Shown piece after piece: positions 1 through 10,187 of a stretch of 27,635 bases of DNA. Source of the stretch: Elysia marginata (taxonomy: Eukaryota; Mollusca; Gastropoda; Plakobranchidae); contig BMAT01013534.1 in assembly GCA_019649035.1 (NCBI GenBank), positions 231,485 through 259,119 on the forward strand, given 5' to 3'. Under the pieces are notes generated by a model. That model did no database searches. It saw only the letters and a list, made by a program, of their open reading frames with translations, and was not told the origin of the DNA. Positions within the stretch are counted from its first letter, which is position 1. Each line of letters begins with the position of its first letter. Both the position numbers and the translations under genes were made by a program.

Positions 1-189
1 TTTCGCCCTGTGCGAGCGGTCTAGCTATTTATAGGTTGAGGTCTGTGTTTGATACCGATAGCATTTTTTCACACGCATTACTTATTATTACAAGGTTGAT
101 TATGGACAATAATTAAATGTACAGCTTATACCATTTAGGTCTACTAAAGCAAATTGCATATGGTGTGAAGAAGAAGGTCTTAGTATGAG

Positions 190-1265
190 AATAACATCCC
201 AGAAAAGTGAGTCAATATTGTTCAATCTACTTGTCAGAGTTCCTACTGCAGGATCTTTGAGACTTTGACCAGGGTCAGCTATGGGAAAGTTTTCAGATTC
301 AGAATGGGGTACGCCAAGGATGCCTTCTGTCACCATTTCTGTTTATTTTGGCTATTGGTTGGATAATGAAGGAGTCTACAAGAGGTAAACAAAATGGTAT
401 TCAGTGGAACCTATGGCAGCAGTTGGACGACTTGGATTTTGCCGATAACCTGGCCTTGCTTTCCCATACTAAAGGTCAGATCAAAGCAAGGCTGAAGACC
501 TAAATACAATATCAAAGAGTATTGCGCCTCACACAGTGGGAAGTCTAAGGTATATAGGTCAAAAGCAGAAACTGAGGAAGCAATCATAATAGGAATAGAG
601 GCATTAGAGGAAGGAGTCTCATTTACATATTTAGGAAGTATAACCGACTTGAAGGGTGAAACAGACGCAGACACTAAGACAAGAATTGGAAAGGCAAGAT
701 CAACATACACACAACTACAAAGAATCTGGAAAGTTGGTAACATATCTTAAAAGATCAAGATCAGACTTGGTAACTCAAACGTCAAATCAGTTTTGCTGTA
801 TGGCTGTGAAAAATGGAAGGCTACACCTGGAGCAATAAAGAAAATGCAGACCTTTATTAATAGATCTATGATGGGTATTCTGAGAATAAAATGGCAGGAT
901 AGGGTAAGAAATGATCAGGTTTGGAGACGAACAGGGCAGAAACCAGTAGAGGATGAAATCGGACTGAGACGGTGGCGTTGTATTGGACATACACTGAGGA
1001 AACCACATAAAAACATCAAAAGACAGGCACTACAGTGGAATCCACATGGACATAGAGGCAGGGGTAGGCCCAGAGTGACATGGGAGAGATGTGTAGAGAG
1101 GGAAATGACAATGATGGGAAAAGGATGGGTCAGCTTGGAAAGCTTGCCTAGGACCGGAGTGGGTGGCATTTACTTGTGAGTGACCCATACCCTGTCAAGG
1201 ATGAAGGGCATTGATGATGATGATGAGGAGGATAACAAGAATAATAATGATGATGATGATGATGT
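190..1265 (+). mobile_element. Degenerate non-LTR retrotransposon (LINE), reverse transcriptase C-terminal part
   Basis: Broken reading frames give a recognisable series of LINE ORF2 blocks in order: NIPEK near 185-205, a WIMK block near 355-370, the catalytic box read as FADN at 438-449 (functional enzymes have FADD), YLGSI near 625-640, and an intact frame 793-1179 with LYGCE, RRWRCIGHTLRKP and GRGRPRVTWER. These are typical of endonuclease/reverse-transcriptase LINEs common in invertebrates. Frame changes lie between about 280 and 345 and between about 500 and 600, and TAA at 748-750 is in frame. It is 5' truncated; the upstream edge is uncertain and may reach about 100. The element ends in a short 3' UTR and a GAT-repeat tail. 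The clade (CR1-, I/Nimb- or RTE-like) cannot be settled by eye. Not functional. Confidence 0.85.
1212..1265 (+). repeat. GAT/ATG microsatellite forming the 3' tail of the LINE
   Basis: Runs of GAT units at about 1212-1230 and 1248-1264 are separated by a degenerate purine-rich stretch. They follow the short 3' UTR directly after the LINE stop codon. Many LINEs of this type end in simple trinucleotide tails, so this is best read as the element's own tail and marks its 3' boundary. Confidence 0.75.
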
Positions 1266-3660
1266 TGAAGCAGGAAGAAAATAATGATTATCGACATTTT
1301 TCTGCCTTGAGGTAATTGAACCTACACTGTATTGCACTGCTTTCTTGAGCTGCTGCTAAAGAATGGGGTAGTGGCAGACTGAATCATTTGTTCCTTGCAT
1401 GCCTTTCTTTTCCTGACTCTATATTCGTATGCCTAGACTTCACCGACGCTAGAGTTTACAACTGCACGCCAGCTAAAGTCGAAGGTTGCTGGCTCGCGAG
1501 TTGCTCTTTTGAGGCAGCATGACATTATGTCTCTTTCGTAGGCATGGCGCAGAGCATATCGTCGAATTGGCTGTGTTCTTTTGACGACATCGCCATAGAG
1601 AATGTCCTCTGGTACGCACTACCTCCCCTTTCTGCATACACGTCCGAGCCAAATCAAACGCCTCTGGGAGAGGATGGCTAACGTGCTTAATATCTAGATT
1701 ATGTCTGTTTCAAAACGTTTCCATTTGAGATACGACAACTTTCATGTAAATTTGTGATACAGCGGAGGGGTCTTAGGTATTGCTTCACTACTATACAGGA
1801 GTGTTTTAAACTCACTAGCTTGGCACAGATTTGTCTTAGCGGGTGGCCTGCAAAGGGATCCCCCCCCCCCCGCACGCTTCTCCAGGGGGAAAGTGGGGAG
1901 GGGGCAGTTCCTTCTTTAGGTTAACTTAAGCTCGGCGTCCAGAGAACGGTTGCTTGTTTGGGGCCGAGGTTAATGAACCTGGCCGCCACGTCTAGACGGT
2001 GGTGATGGGACTTGTGCTGATATCCTGACTCATGATATTGGTTCTCTTGACGCTGAGACGTCACCAAGAAGCGGGAGAATGAATCTCCGAAAGGCAGCTT
2101 AAATATGTGTCATGAGAGGTGCGTCACCGGCTGAAAGCACCTCTCGAATGATGGTATCCGCTCTGAGGCGATAAAAAAAAAATCAAAGAGACTTCCTTTG
2201 TTTTGAGTATTAAGATATAGTTATGTATCACATTCGCAGTTGCTGACTGCATAGACTGCATAGTGCAAACGCTTAGAGATGAACATACACAAAAGATTTT
2301 AACAACTCCCCTATTAGTTAACGACATACACTTATGTCACCACACGCTTTATTATGAGGGGGTTCATGCTGAATCATCATACCCGACAGAGCCATGCATA
2401 TTTTCGTGGAATTAATGTTCCATGTTTAGAAACCCAGAAGGCCATCTAATTTCATGGAGGAGAATAAGGAGGATGGCTTTTCCATCTGTGCCTTCCTATA
2501 CCTCTCAATGCATGATTACCAACGCCTCGATTGCTCTAACCAGTATGGTGGCGTGGGATCTTCACTGATTGTGCTGAAATGAGGTGATACACCCTCACAA
2601 GTGAAACTCCTCATCACCAAGATTATAATCTCCTTGGATGCCTTTGTTTAACCTATTTAACTTTCTGCATTTAGGTGCAACTATAATTCCCTCCTCCATT
2701 CATACCCTTTATATGTAAAATGTTTTTCAAGATTTGACACCCTACTTCAACATGTCTTTAGTTCTCATGCCTCTACTGCATCTCATTTTTCAAATAAAAG
2801 CATTCCGCATTTTGGTTGTCAATATGATTTAGATTGATGTAAATTATAAGAAAATTGGATTAAATAATTTGCATTTTATGAGGAATCAGAAAGTATCACC
2901 ATGCGCAGAAAGACTGCAGTGGACAGCCACCAAAATGCGATATTTATATCAAGAATATTGGTAATTTAGAGATTTCATTCGAATAGCTGGCATGTGATAA
3001 CTGCTGGCAGCTTTTCAGAAAATAATTTAATGTATTTTTTCTCTTGTACGTAATGGGAGAACCCGCTGTCTCAAGACAAAGTTTGAAAATTTTTGAGACA
3101 GAGGTGCATTAAAGATGCATTTTATTTTTAGGTTGAATTGTATATTCTTGATAAAATACATGTTTGTGTATAATCATATGTTTCATTTTAAACCATATAC
3201 TTAGGTCTAGATTAAAACAAACTTGATAATTTAAGGTATTTTGGTTTCTGGCTTATATAAAAGGTAGCTTTCCTTGTTTCAGGTTTACTAATACAATTAT
3301 GTAGTATTAATCTAAATTTTTATGGGACCAAACATTCAAGTCTTTGAATAATTGAAAATTGCAGAGTCACACCTCAACTAAGCATGTGTATAGGCAAGGC
3401 AGCTTAGTGTGTAGGCCTACATGAAGTATTTGTTGTACTTTTTAGGGAGTGGAAAAATAACATAATCATTTGACACTCATTAAGTATAAAAAGTCTCAGA
3501 ACACCATTGCCCTTTTTTCTCTACATATTTAGAAAAAAAATTGCAACATTTTTGTTTATGCCATGATGCATTTGAAAACAAGGCTGCTGTATTATTTTAA
3601 TCTGTGATACGCATTTCTTTTGTGAAAGAACGTCAAAGTCCAACAAACATTAACTGAGAA
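1266..3660. other. Intergenic stretch without a recognisable gene
   Basis: The part 1400-2700 is less AT-rich than what follows, but no frame shows a recognisable domain or paired splice signals. It holds a 12-C run at 1860-1871, a palindrome with arms GGCCGAGGTT (1962-1971) and AACCTGGCC (1976-1984), and a 9-bp hairpin at 2114-2145. An AATAAA at 2793-2798 on the plus strand could be the polyadenylation signal of a gene entering from the left, but no terminal exon supports that. From 2800 on it is plain AT-rich DNA. Confidence 0.5.
2114..2145. repeat. Perfect 9-bp hairpin
   Basis: GAGAGGTGC at 2114-2122 is exactly complementary to GCACCTCTC at 2137-2145, leaving a 14-nt loop. It sits in non-coding DNA and matches no structured RNA family that I recognise, including the histone mRNA stem-loop. 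It could be the remnant of a foldback element or chance. Confidence 0.5.
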
Positions 3661-5920
3661 GAGAAAAAAAAAAAGGTGGGTTAAGTGGTTAAAACTTGAA
3701 GAATGATATGTCCTATCCCCCTTTGTATGTGATGGTCATGGGATAAGCACATGTAACTTTTGAAGTTCATTAATTTTTTAACCTTTGCTATTCTGATGCG
3801 GAGCCATTCAAACAGGCTGTAAGGGCAAGCTGGTATGGTTAAGCAGGAATTTTTTTCTATTAAAAAAAAATGCTTACTCTGTCTCCATTTATTATTCAAT
3901 ATTTCACATACATAGCCAGTAAGATAAGTCAATATTACAACAGCAAACCTGAGTAAACCTACATAACACTTAACAAATCTTGTAATGGTTTGGTTTACAT
4001 TACAACGAAAGACCACCAAAAAACAAAAAATGGAAACTCAAATTGAATATCAGCCCATCTCTTTGAATAATTTTTTTTGTTGGAAAAAAACAACTTTTGC
4101 TTACAGTCCAGTTCGGTGTTTTGAATCTAACTGGAATAAAATTTAATTTTGAACTATTAAAAATCTAATTAAAAGAATACATTACAAAAGGATAAAATCG
4201 GTACATGTACTTCAATTACAGTTTGAAATATGCAAGTAGCCTATGAGAATTATCCAGATTTGAATTACTTGGACTTCACCTTAGTAATACTGGGTAAAAA
4301 AAATATTTTTGTTTATCAACTTCAAGCCAAATTAGGTTTACTGTCATGAAAAACGTTTTCAAAACTATTTTAGCTTGCATAAACTCCAATCCTACAATCT
4401 TTGTCACATTGCTAGGTAACTCAAAAGTCACAGATTCATTATTGATCACGAGGGCCTTTGGTGATTTTAGAGAAATACGAAAACAAATGACGAAAATTAT
4501 AACCTGCAATGCTTTCTTAAAATAAATGTATTAACGTGTAGTACTATAATGGAGACATTTTTTTTATTTTCCTGCCCACTGACCTTTACTTTGTTATGAT
4601 GAGATTATGTTGAGTTAATAAAATTTTTGATAGATTTTGTTGCAAGGAATAGGTGGATTAAAAACCTTTTAATAAAAAAAAATCAAAGTCTGATGATCCA
4701 GTTCCTCATATCATAGTTTGAAGTTTTCTGCATGTGAGGTTTCTTTTTTCCTCTTTGGCTTCATCTAATTTGAACTCATAATTTAAAGTTAATAAAGTTC
4801 AATTCTATTGATTCTTCATTCAAAGTTTATATTGAGGCCTAAAGAAAGTATTCCTTCTATTGTCTAAGTGGTTTTACTTCCCCAAAGCATGAAACTTTGA
4901 TGACAAAAGTTCGTAGCACAAAGTTGCCATCCCAGGATACATTAATATCTCCTTGGCTAATGGGGCAAGAGAGGAAGACGCTAAAGAACCTGTTTCTTTT
5001 GAGTATAATTCCAACCTCTACGCTCGAAGTTTCCTTTATTCCCAAGAGATTGAATAATGAAGTTTCCACAGAAGATAAATGGTTGATATATGTCCTTTTT
5101 TACAAAGTTACTTAATGCTTTCATGTATTTTTTTTTCAAACTGTTATACATACTATTTTTCAAAAACAATTACACTGTACTAATAAATATTATGTAACAT
5201 GTACATATATTAAAAAGAAAACTAAGGCAGGATTTTTGTCCAAAAACATTATTTTTTTTACAGTTTGTAATAATAACAACAAATAAACATATGCATCTTT
5301 AAAGAATAATCATACTAAGTAATATGATGATGTCACTGAAAAAAAAAAAAAAAAAAGGCCTGTTTGAAAATGAAGGGTTTTATGAGAAAACAAAGCACAA
5401 ACACAGACTATTTTCAAAAAGCTGAGGAAAAGGGCAAAAGCTGAATTGTTCTTCTTTGTCTATTTATCTCAGAAATTTGGCAGTAACATCTACAATATGA
5501 TCACCTGTGTGAGTCATGTCCCTATATGAAAAAGAGTATATGCGACTTGTTTCATCAAAACCCTTATAATGAATCCATAAAAGCTAATTGTTTAAAACAT
5601 AGCATGAGTGTAACAAATAAGCAAACTGTGATACCAAGAAGAAGTAAATTTGACCCCAAAATTAGAAAGCCTAGCTGCTGCGGTCACACATCCAATAAGG
5701 GGCAAAAATATTTCATTTTCAACCTTCACATTTTAATTTCATTTGCTCACTAAAACATACAGAAAATAAACTAGTATAGGTAAATGCATCTGTCTATTTT
5801 CTCTAATACTTCAAAAAAGTCTTTAGTTTCTTTTAAAAGGTTCTAATAATTATATATATGGTTATAAATTTCACGCAAATCACATTTCACTCAGGCAGAA
5901 TCTTGGAAATTTTTAACATA
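3661..5920. other. AT-rich intergenic DNA, nothing recognised
   Basis: Low-complexity, AT-rich DNA with many A and T runs, including about 18 A at 5339-5356. Open frames up to 112 codons occur (for example 3681-4019 and 4857-5069, minus strand) but show no recognisable domain, no convincing splice borders and no conserved composition. I see no gene here. Confidence 0.5.
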
Positions 5921-6093
5921 CAGGTGAGTAAGACAACTCAAACCTGAATAATTTGAACACTTGTTTAATTCGAACTATATTTATATGACCAATCTTATTT
6001 ATAAGTTCTACAAAATATAGTGACAAGTTGAAATACTGATAATTTGAAGTTAAACTTTGTTCCTATGGCGTTCACAATATCCAGACAGGACTG
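5921..6093. mobile_element. MITE, pogo/Tigger-like, solo copy
   Basis: A 173-bp unit starting CAGGTGAGT after a TA and ending GGACTG. Its interior repeats AATTTGAA/AATTCGAA motifs and shares ordered blocks with the split MITE at 13301-13736: AACCTG near the left end, a GTTTMATTC block followed by ATATTT, then TTTTGTTCCTA or TTTGTTCCTA and a CC-A-AC-GGACYG right end. It has no coding capacity. The right flank is CA instead of TA, so one target-duplication copy seems to have decayed. Assignment to a Tigger-type family rests on the CAG ends and TA target and is an inference. Confidence 0.55.
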
Positions 6094-6285
6094 CATTCTT
6101 AATATCAAAAGAGCTCTTTTTCCTTTGCGCATAATTAAATTTCAAGTAAAACCATTACCTCTCAATCTTCAGAGAAAAAAAGCTAAAAAATGCACCACCA
6201 TAAAAAAGTAAGGTCAATGGCAGTGGATCAAAAGGGCATACAGTGAACCTTGGATATAACGAGATAGTAGGGTCTGGCATTATAT

Positions 6286-6302
6286 CCTCGTTGAACCTGA
6301 GG
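6286..6302. repeat. Subterminal palindromic site of the Tigger element, left copy
   Basis: CCTCGTTGAACCTGAGG, an imperfect palindrome with CCTCG and TGAGG arms. Two near-identical copies lie near the right end. The position close to the terminus and the repetition suggest a binding site for the transposase's CENP-B-like DNA-binding domain. Confidence 0.6.
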
Positions 6303-6606
6303 TCTCGTTTGATACAAGGTTGTTTTAAAATCATTTAAAAAAGCATTGTAAAAACATGATAGGCCTACATACATGTACTACATTTGTAAAGGGTCGTTTC
6401 TGCTTCAAGGGAAATAACCATTGTACACAAAACTTTAAAACGGTTGTGACCCTTGATTGATAAAGTGAATAAACGTGCCCTCTGGTGACACTGACAGTGC
6501 TTTGGCGGTTTTTGTTTTTGTTTTTTTTTGTTTTGTGTGTGTGTGTTTTTTTTATTGTTTATTTTATTGACAAGTATATTATACATCATTACATGTACAT
6601 TGTAAT

Positions 6607-6647
6607 CTCTCTCTCTCTTTTATTCTTTATCTTCTCTCTCTCACAGT
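6607..6647. repeat. CT-rich simple repeat
   Basis: Two CT runs separated by a T-rich stretch, inside the Tigger element between its left terminus and the transposase stop codon. No function is apparent. Confidence 0.7.
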
Positions 6648-6674
6648 CACACTCATCATTTTAATTACATTTAT

Positions 6675-8292
6675 TTAATTTAAGCGCATGAAATAGGAGT
6701 CAATTGTGGTCTGTTTCTTGGAACTCTCAGCCATTTGTTGGATCGTGTTCTCCGGACTCTGTATCTGTTGCAGTGCTGCGTCGCCGTCACCTTGCTGCAT
6801 AACATATGCACCCACTTGTTCCAGTACCTTTAACGCAAACTTGCTACTGACAGGCATGAGACCTGATTCATCTTCCTCCTCTTCCTCCTCAGCTTCCTCA
6901 TTTGGTGTTGTCTGTTGTAGAGACATAGCTATTTCTGGTACAGACAGTTCCTCTGTTGTTGCCGTTGACTTGTCAATGTTGATATATTCATCAACGCTGA
7001 GGTCGGTTGCACCCGTGAGGTTGGAGAAACTCTCAAACAAATTAGTGAAATCACTCAGATTTTGTTGAGTAGATGTGTCAGTCTGTCACTGACAGTAGTG
7101 ACTGGGTCTGGGCTGACTGGAGCTTGAGCTGCTTCCGAATCTACAGGGTTTCTCTTTACAAAACCAGCATGTTTGAAGCTTTTCTGGATTGTTGTTGATT
7201 CTACATCATTCCAGGATGCTGCTGCAATGATGAGAGTGTCCAAAAGGTTCATTTTAAAATGTGAAGTGGTGGTGCCTGTCTCCTCATAAGAGTCAATAAA
7301 GCGGCGCAGGACTCTCTTGCGATAGAGAGTTTTAAAAGTTTTAATGATGCCTTGATCGCACGGCTGTAGCAGAGAGGTTGTGTTGGGTGGCAGAAAAAAC
7401 ATCTCGATGGCATAGAGGTCTGAGATCGGTGGGTGAGCGCTGCAATTGCCGATAATCAGTGCGATTGAGCGACCTTGCAAAACAAACTGGCGGTCGAGTT
7501 TTCGCACCCACTCCTCGAACAGTTTTCCAGTCATCCACGCTTTCTTGTTAGAGCGGTAGGTGACGGGTAGGGTGCGGATGTTTTTAAAACATCTTGGCTT
7601 TTCATATAATTTGCCAATTGCAAGGAGTGGCAGCTTTTCCCCTGCAAGGTTTGCTGCACAGAGCAAAAAAATGCGATCTTTGGGTACTTTCTGCCCTGTA
7701 CAGGTCTCTCCCTGAAAGGCCAGCGATTTGTTTGGGAGGCACTTACAAAAAAGTCCTGTCTCGTCTGCATTGTAGACGTCCCGGGGTTCAAATTTCTTCA
7801 AAATATCTTGAAGCTCTGCCTCCCTAGCTGTGGTGTCAACTCCTTTATCAGAAGCGGCCTCTCCGCTCACTGCTTTCATAACGATCCCGTGTCTGAGCTT
7901 AAATCTGTCAAGCCAGCCACCGCTCATCTTGAAATCAGCATAGCCGAGACTTTTTGCGAGCTCTTCGCCTTTTTCAACCAAACAGGCCCAGATAGCGGTA
8001 CATCCTTGCTTCTTGCCTGTTTAAACCAAACAAGGAGAGCTTGATCCACATCAGCAAATGTTGATGTACGCTGGCGTTTATGGTGATTAGTTCCTTCCGT
8101 CACTGCTGCTTTGATTTTTTCCTTGTCTTTGAGAAACGTTGATAGGGTACTTGACGCAATGCTGTATTCGCCGCAAATGTCCGCCTTGCTCTTATTTCCT
8201 CTTTCAACTTCATCAATAATCTGAAGTCTGGTCTCAAACGAAAGACACTTTCGTTTCTTGTTAGCAACACTGACAGCTGAAATAGAAGGCAT
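6675..8292 (-). pseudogene. Tigger-type DDE transposase (TIGD4/TIGD6-like), frameshifted
   Basis: Read from the Met at 8290-8292, the product has an N-terminal CENP-B/Psq-type helix-turn-helix (motif LSFETRLQIIDEVERG), a second CENP-B-like DNA-binding half around WLDRFK, and a DDE domain, then a run of acidic residues and a short tail. The first catalytic Asp is in YNADETG (7763-7765) and the third in LQPCDQG (7355-7357). The second is Gly: IIGNCSAHP, codon GGC at 7448-7450, where active relatives have Asp. Frame changes lie near 7970-7985 and near 7050-7090. The C-terminus ends QTTIDSYF (6690-6713), a PCNA-interacting-peptide pattern. Length and order fit an otherwise complete transposase of roughly 530 residues. 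It would cut and rejoin transposon ends at TA sites if intact; this copy cannot. Confidence 0.9.
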
Positions 8293-8573
8293 CTTGGTGT
8301 TCTCTTGTAGTGTAAAAAGTACTGTACAATGTAACTGTATCGTGAACGGTGAAGTTAAAAAAAGCATTAAAATTTAAACTGTGTGTATGATGAACTATGG
8401 TGACGATGTGAGCTAGCCGAAGTCTGAGAGACAATGACTTACGATACTTTTGCGCATACAGTTTTAGCATTGTCAACTAAAACTACGGTACGTAACTAAA
8501 AGTCTACAGCCAGATGTAGCTTTATGTAAACTCGGGCATCGCGCTTTGTTAAGTTCTACTACAACCCATGGTC

Positions 8574-8760
8574 CTCCCCTTCCCCTCTACAGCTTTCCGC
8601 CGGCTCGTGCCTTGCCCAGCCTCCCCTTCCCCTCTACAGCTTCCGCCGGCTCGTGCCTCGCCCAGCCTCCCCTTCCCCTCTCCGACTTTCCGCCGGCTCG
8701 TGCCTCGCCCATACTCCCCTCCCCCTCTCCTGCTTGCCTCCGGCTCGGGGCTTGCCCAGC
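8574..8760. repeat. GC-rich minisatellite, four copies of a 46-47-bp unit
   Basis: Units at 8574-8620, 8621-8666, 8667-8713 and 8714-8760, each beginning CTCCCCT and containing CCGGCTCG followed by a GCCCA end. The first three are very similar and the fourth more diverged. The block is far richer in C+G than its surroundings and lies between the transposase start and the right end of the Tigger, so it would be 5' leader or promoter DNA of the transposase gene. The minus strand carries closely spaced G runs, a G-quadruplex-prone pattern. Confidence 0.9.
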
Positions 8761-9045
8761 TTTTTCTTCCCTTTGTTACATCTGTAGTCCCCCAACACAC
8801 ACGCACATCATGTCTTGCGCTGCGTCCATCACTGGACCTACCTTGGTCCAGCTGCAATCCTCTTCAGCTCGCCACTGGCCCTACCCCGCTCCCACATACT
8901 GCTGAGGCACACACACAGACACACCCGAACAAGTGCAAACAAGCATCGTAACATAGACAAAGGCCTAGAATAAGCTCGCGAGTGTTGAAACGAGTGAATT
9001 ATCAAATGATCTGCAGTTTGATGTAATTTTACTGGTGTACCGAAG

Positions 9046-9062
9046 CCTCGTTGAACCCGAGG
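9046..9062. repeat. Subterminal palindromic site of the Tigger element, inner right copy
   Basis: CCTCGTTGAACCCGAGG, differing by one base from the left copy at 6286-6302 and by one base from the outer right copy. It is followed at about 9078-9096 by CTCGTTGGATCCAAGGTT, which mirrors the sequence just inside the left terminus. Confidence 0.6.
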
Positions 9063-9140
9063 TGAGAAAACTTGGTACTCGTTGGATCCAAGGTTTTTTA
9101 ATAGAGCCAAAGAGTAAAATAAAACGGGACTTCATGTATC

Positions 9141-9157
9141 CCTCGTTGAGCCCGAGG
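9141..9157. repeat. Subterminal palindromic site of the Tigger element, outer right copy
   Basis: CCTCGTTGAGCCCGAGG, 30 bp inside the right terminus, in the same orientation as the other two copies. The left copy lies at a comparable distance (45 bp) from its own end. Probable transposase-binding site. Confidence 0.6.
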
Positions 9158-9289
9158 TCTCGTAGGGTCCGAGCTCGAGGTTCACTGTATTGTAGTAGGC
9201 AACATCTTTGGACTAATTCATGAAACATGTCATACCATTGCAACTTGTTTTCTCATACTTGGAGTGAAGAAAGGTAATAATTATAATAA

Positions 9290-10123
9290 CACTTCTTTCA
9301 TCTTTTCACACGAAATTTATTTTACAGGCAGAGTCCATATAACAGTTACATTGTAGAAAAAACAAACAAGAAAAAAAATAAAATAATAACATACGAGGCC
9401 TAAGCAAAGTAACAGGCTAAACAAAGGCATGGCAAATTTGAAGGTTAAACTCAACAATTTTCTCCTCCACCCCCTCACCCTATCTATCTTAAGAAAAATA
9501 GCTCAAAATATTTTAATAAAACCAGATGTCTCTTCTTGGTGAAAGAAAAAGACTTGTTGATACAGCGAATGTAATCCAAAAATTGTTTCCCAAAATTATT
9601 TTAAACAAGTAGAAAAAAAGATAAATAATAAAAGCACCCCCTTTAAAAACAAAACATAAAATGAAATAAAAAACAAAAGATCAATAAATATTTTAAGTGG
9701 TAGAAATGGTGGGGATATAAATAAAATTAAACTGTTGATTGCTGGTTGCTATATCAGTTTTCTCAAAGCTTGGTATAGGCCAAATTATATTGCGATAAGT
9801 TTACAATGGCAAAATAATCTTTTTCTAAGCTTTCTCACTTTATCAACACTTTAACAAGTAAAAGGAAAGGCCTGCTAACTGTAAAAAATACATATTGTTT
9901 CACCTCTTTCTTCAAAAGCTGTGCCGTCCACATTGAAACATAAAGAATATTGGGGTTTCCTGTTTTAATTGTAGTAAATATGAGCACCATTAAAAAGTTT
10001 ATGTTCCATTTGTGCTTCTCTTTACAACTTTTTACTAAATGAAAAATCCAAAGATGATAAATCAAAAATCAATGACTGACACGGCAATGCTATATACAGT
10101 TTTATATTATCAACAAAAACGAT
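9290..10123 (-). other. NDC1: Probable NDC1 3' untranslated region
   Basis: About 0.8 kb of AT-rich DNA follows the NDC1 stop codon with no coding features. The first canonical AATAAA on the minus strand after the stop is at 9316-9321, followed by a GTGTTATT-rich stretch, which would place cleavage near 9290-9305. The Tigger terminus at 9187 lies just beyond. Extent is inferred only from the signal; transcript data would be needed to set the end. Confidence 0.45.
9316..9321 (-). terminator. NDC1: Candidate NDC1 polyadenylation signal AATAAA
   Basis: First AATAAA on the coding strand after the stop codon. The sequence downstream on that strand is GT/T-rich, as expected for a cleavage-stimulating element. 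ATTAAA variants occur closer to the stop, so alternative ends are possible. Confidence 0.4.
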
Positions 10124-10187
10124 TTATACAAGATACTCGGTGAATGAGTGCAGCTTTTTGGCATGGTCCATGTTGAGGCGAAGATCA
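10124..10187 (-). CDS. NDC1: NDC1 terminal coding exon
   Basis: Acceptor TTTTCCTTCCAG precedes 10187; phase 2 entry. It encodes the last 20 residues, MDHAKKLHSFTEYLV at the end, then TAA at 10124-10126. The charged helical end matches the EHQKRLQQFLEF-type terminus of vertebrate NDC1. Confidence 0.92.

Larger units (their letters stand above)
6241..9187 (-). mobile_element. Tigger/pogo-type DNA transposon, nearly full length
   Basis: About 2.95 kb, bounded by inverted termini: CAGTGAACCT at 6241-6250 and its exact complement AGGTTCACTG at 9178-9187. TA target duplications flank it at 6239-6240 and 9188-9189, as expected for the Tc1/mariner/pogo superfamily. Inside are one transposase gene on the minus strand (6675-8292, broken), copies of a pseudo-palindromic motif near both ends, a CT-rich simple repeat (6607-6647) and a GC-rich 47-bp minisatellite (8574-8760) upstream of the transposase start. 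It lies between intergenic DNA and the 3' end of NDC1, in the same orientation as NDC1. The frame lesions and a lost catalytic residue make it non-autonomous now. Confidence 0.9.

Noticed and set aside
2793..2798. AATAAA as the end of a gene entering from the left
   Set aside because: No terminal exon or coding frame upstream could be recognised; AATAAA is frequent by chance in AT-rich DNA.
3681..4019. 112-codon minus-strand open frame
   Set aside because: AT-rich, no domain, no partner exon; expected by chance in such sequence.
4857..5069. Minus-strand open frame of 70 codons with fairly even composition (contains VSWDGNFVLRTFVIKV)
   Set aside because: No recognisable domain, no good acceptor or donor, and the opposite strand is equally open (4897-5115). 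Could be a decayed exon or transposon piece but cannot be supported.
8546..8951. Overlapping Pro-rich and Gly/Arg-rich frames on both strands
   Set aside because: They are translations of the GC-rich 47-bp tandem repeat inside the Tigger, open because the repeat lacks stop triplets.
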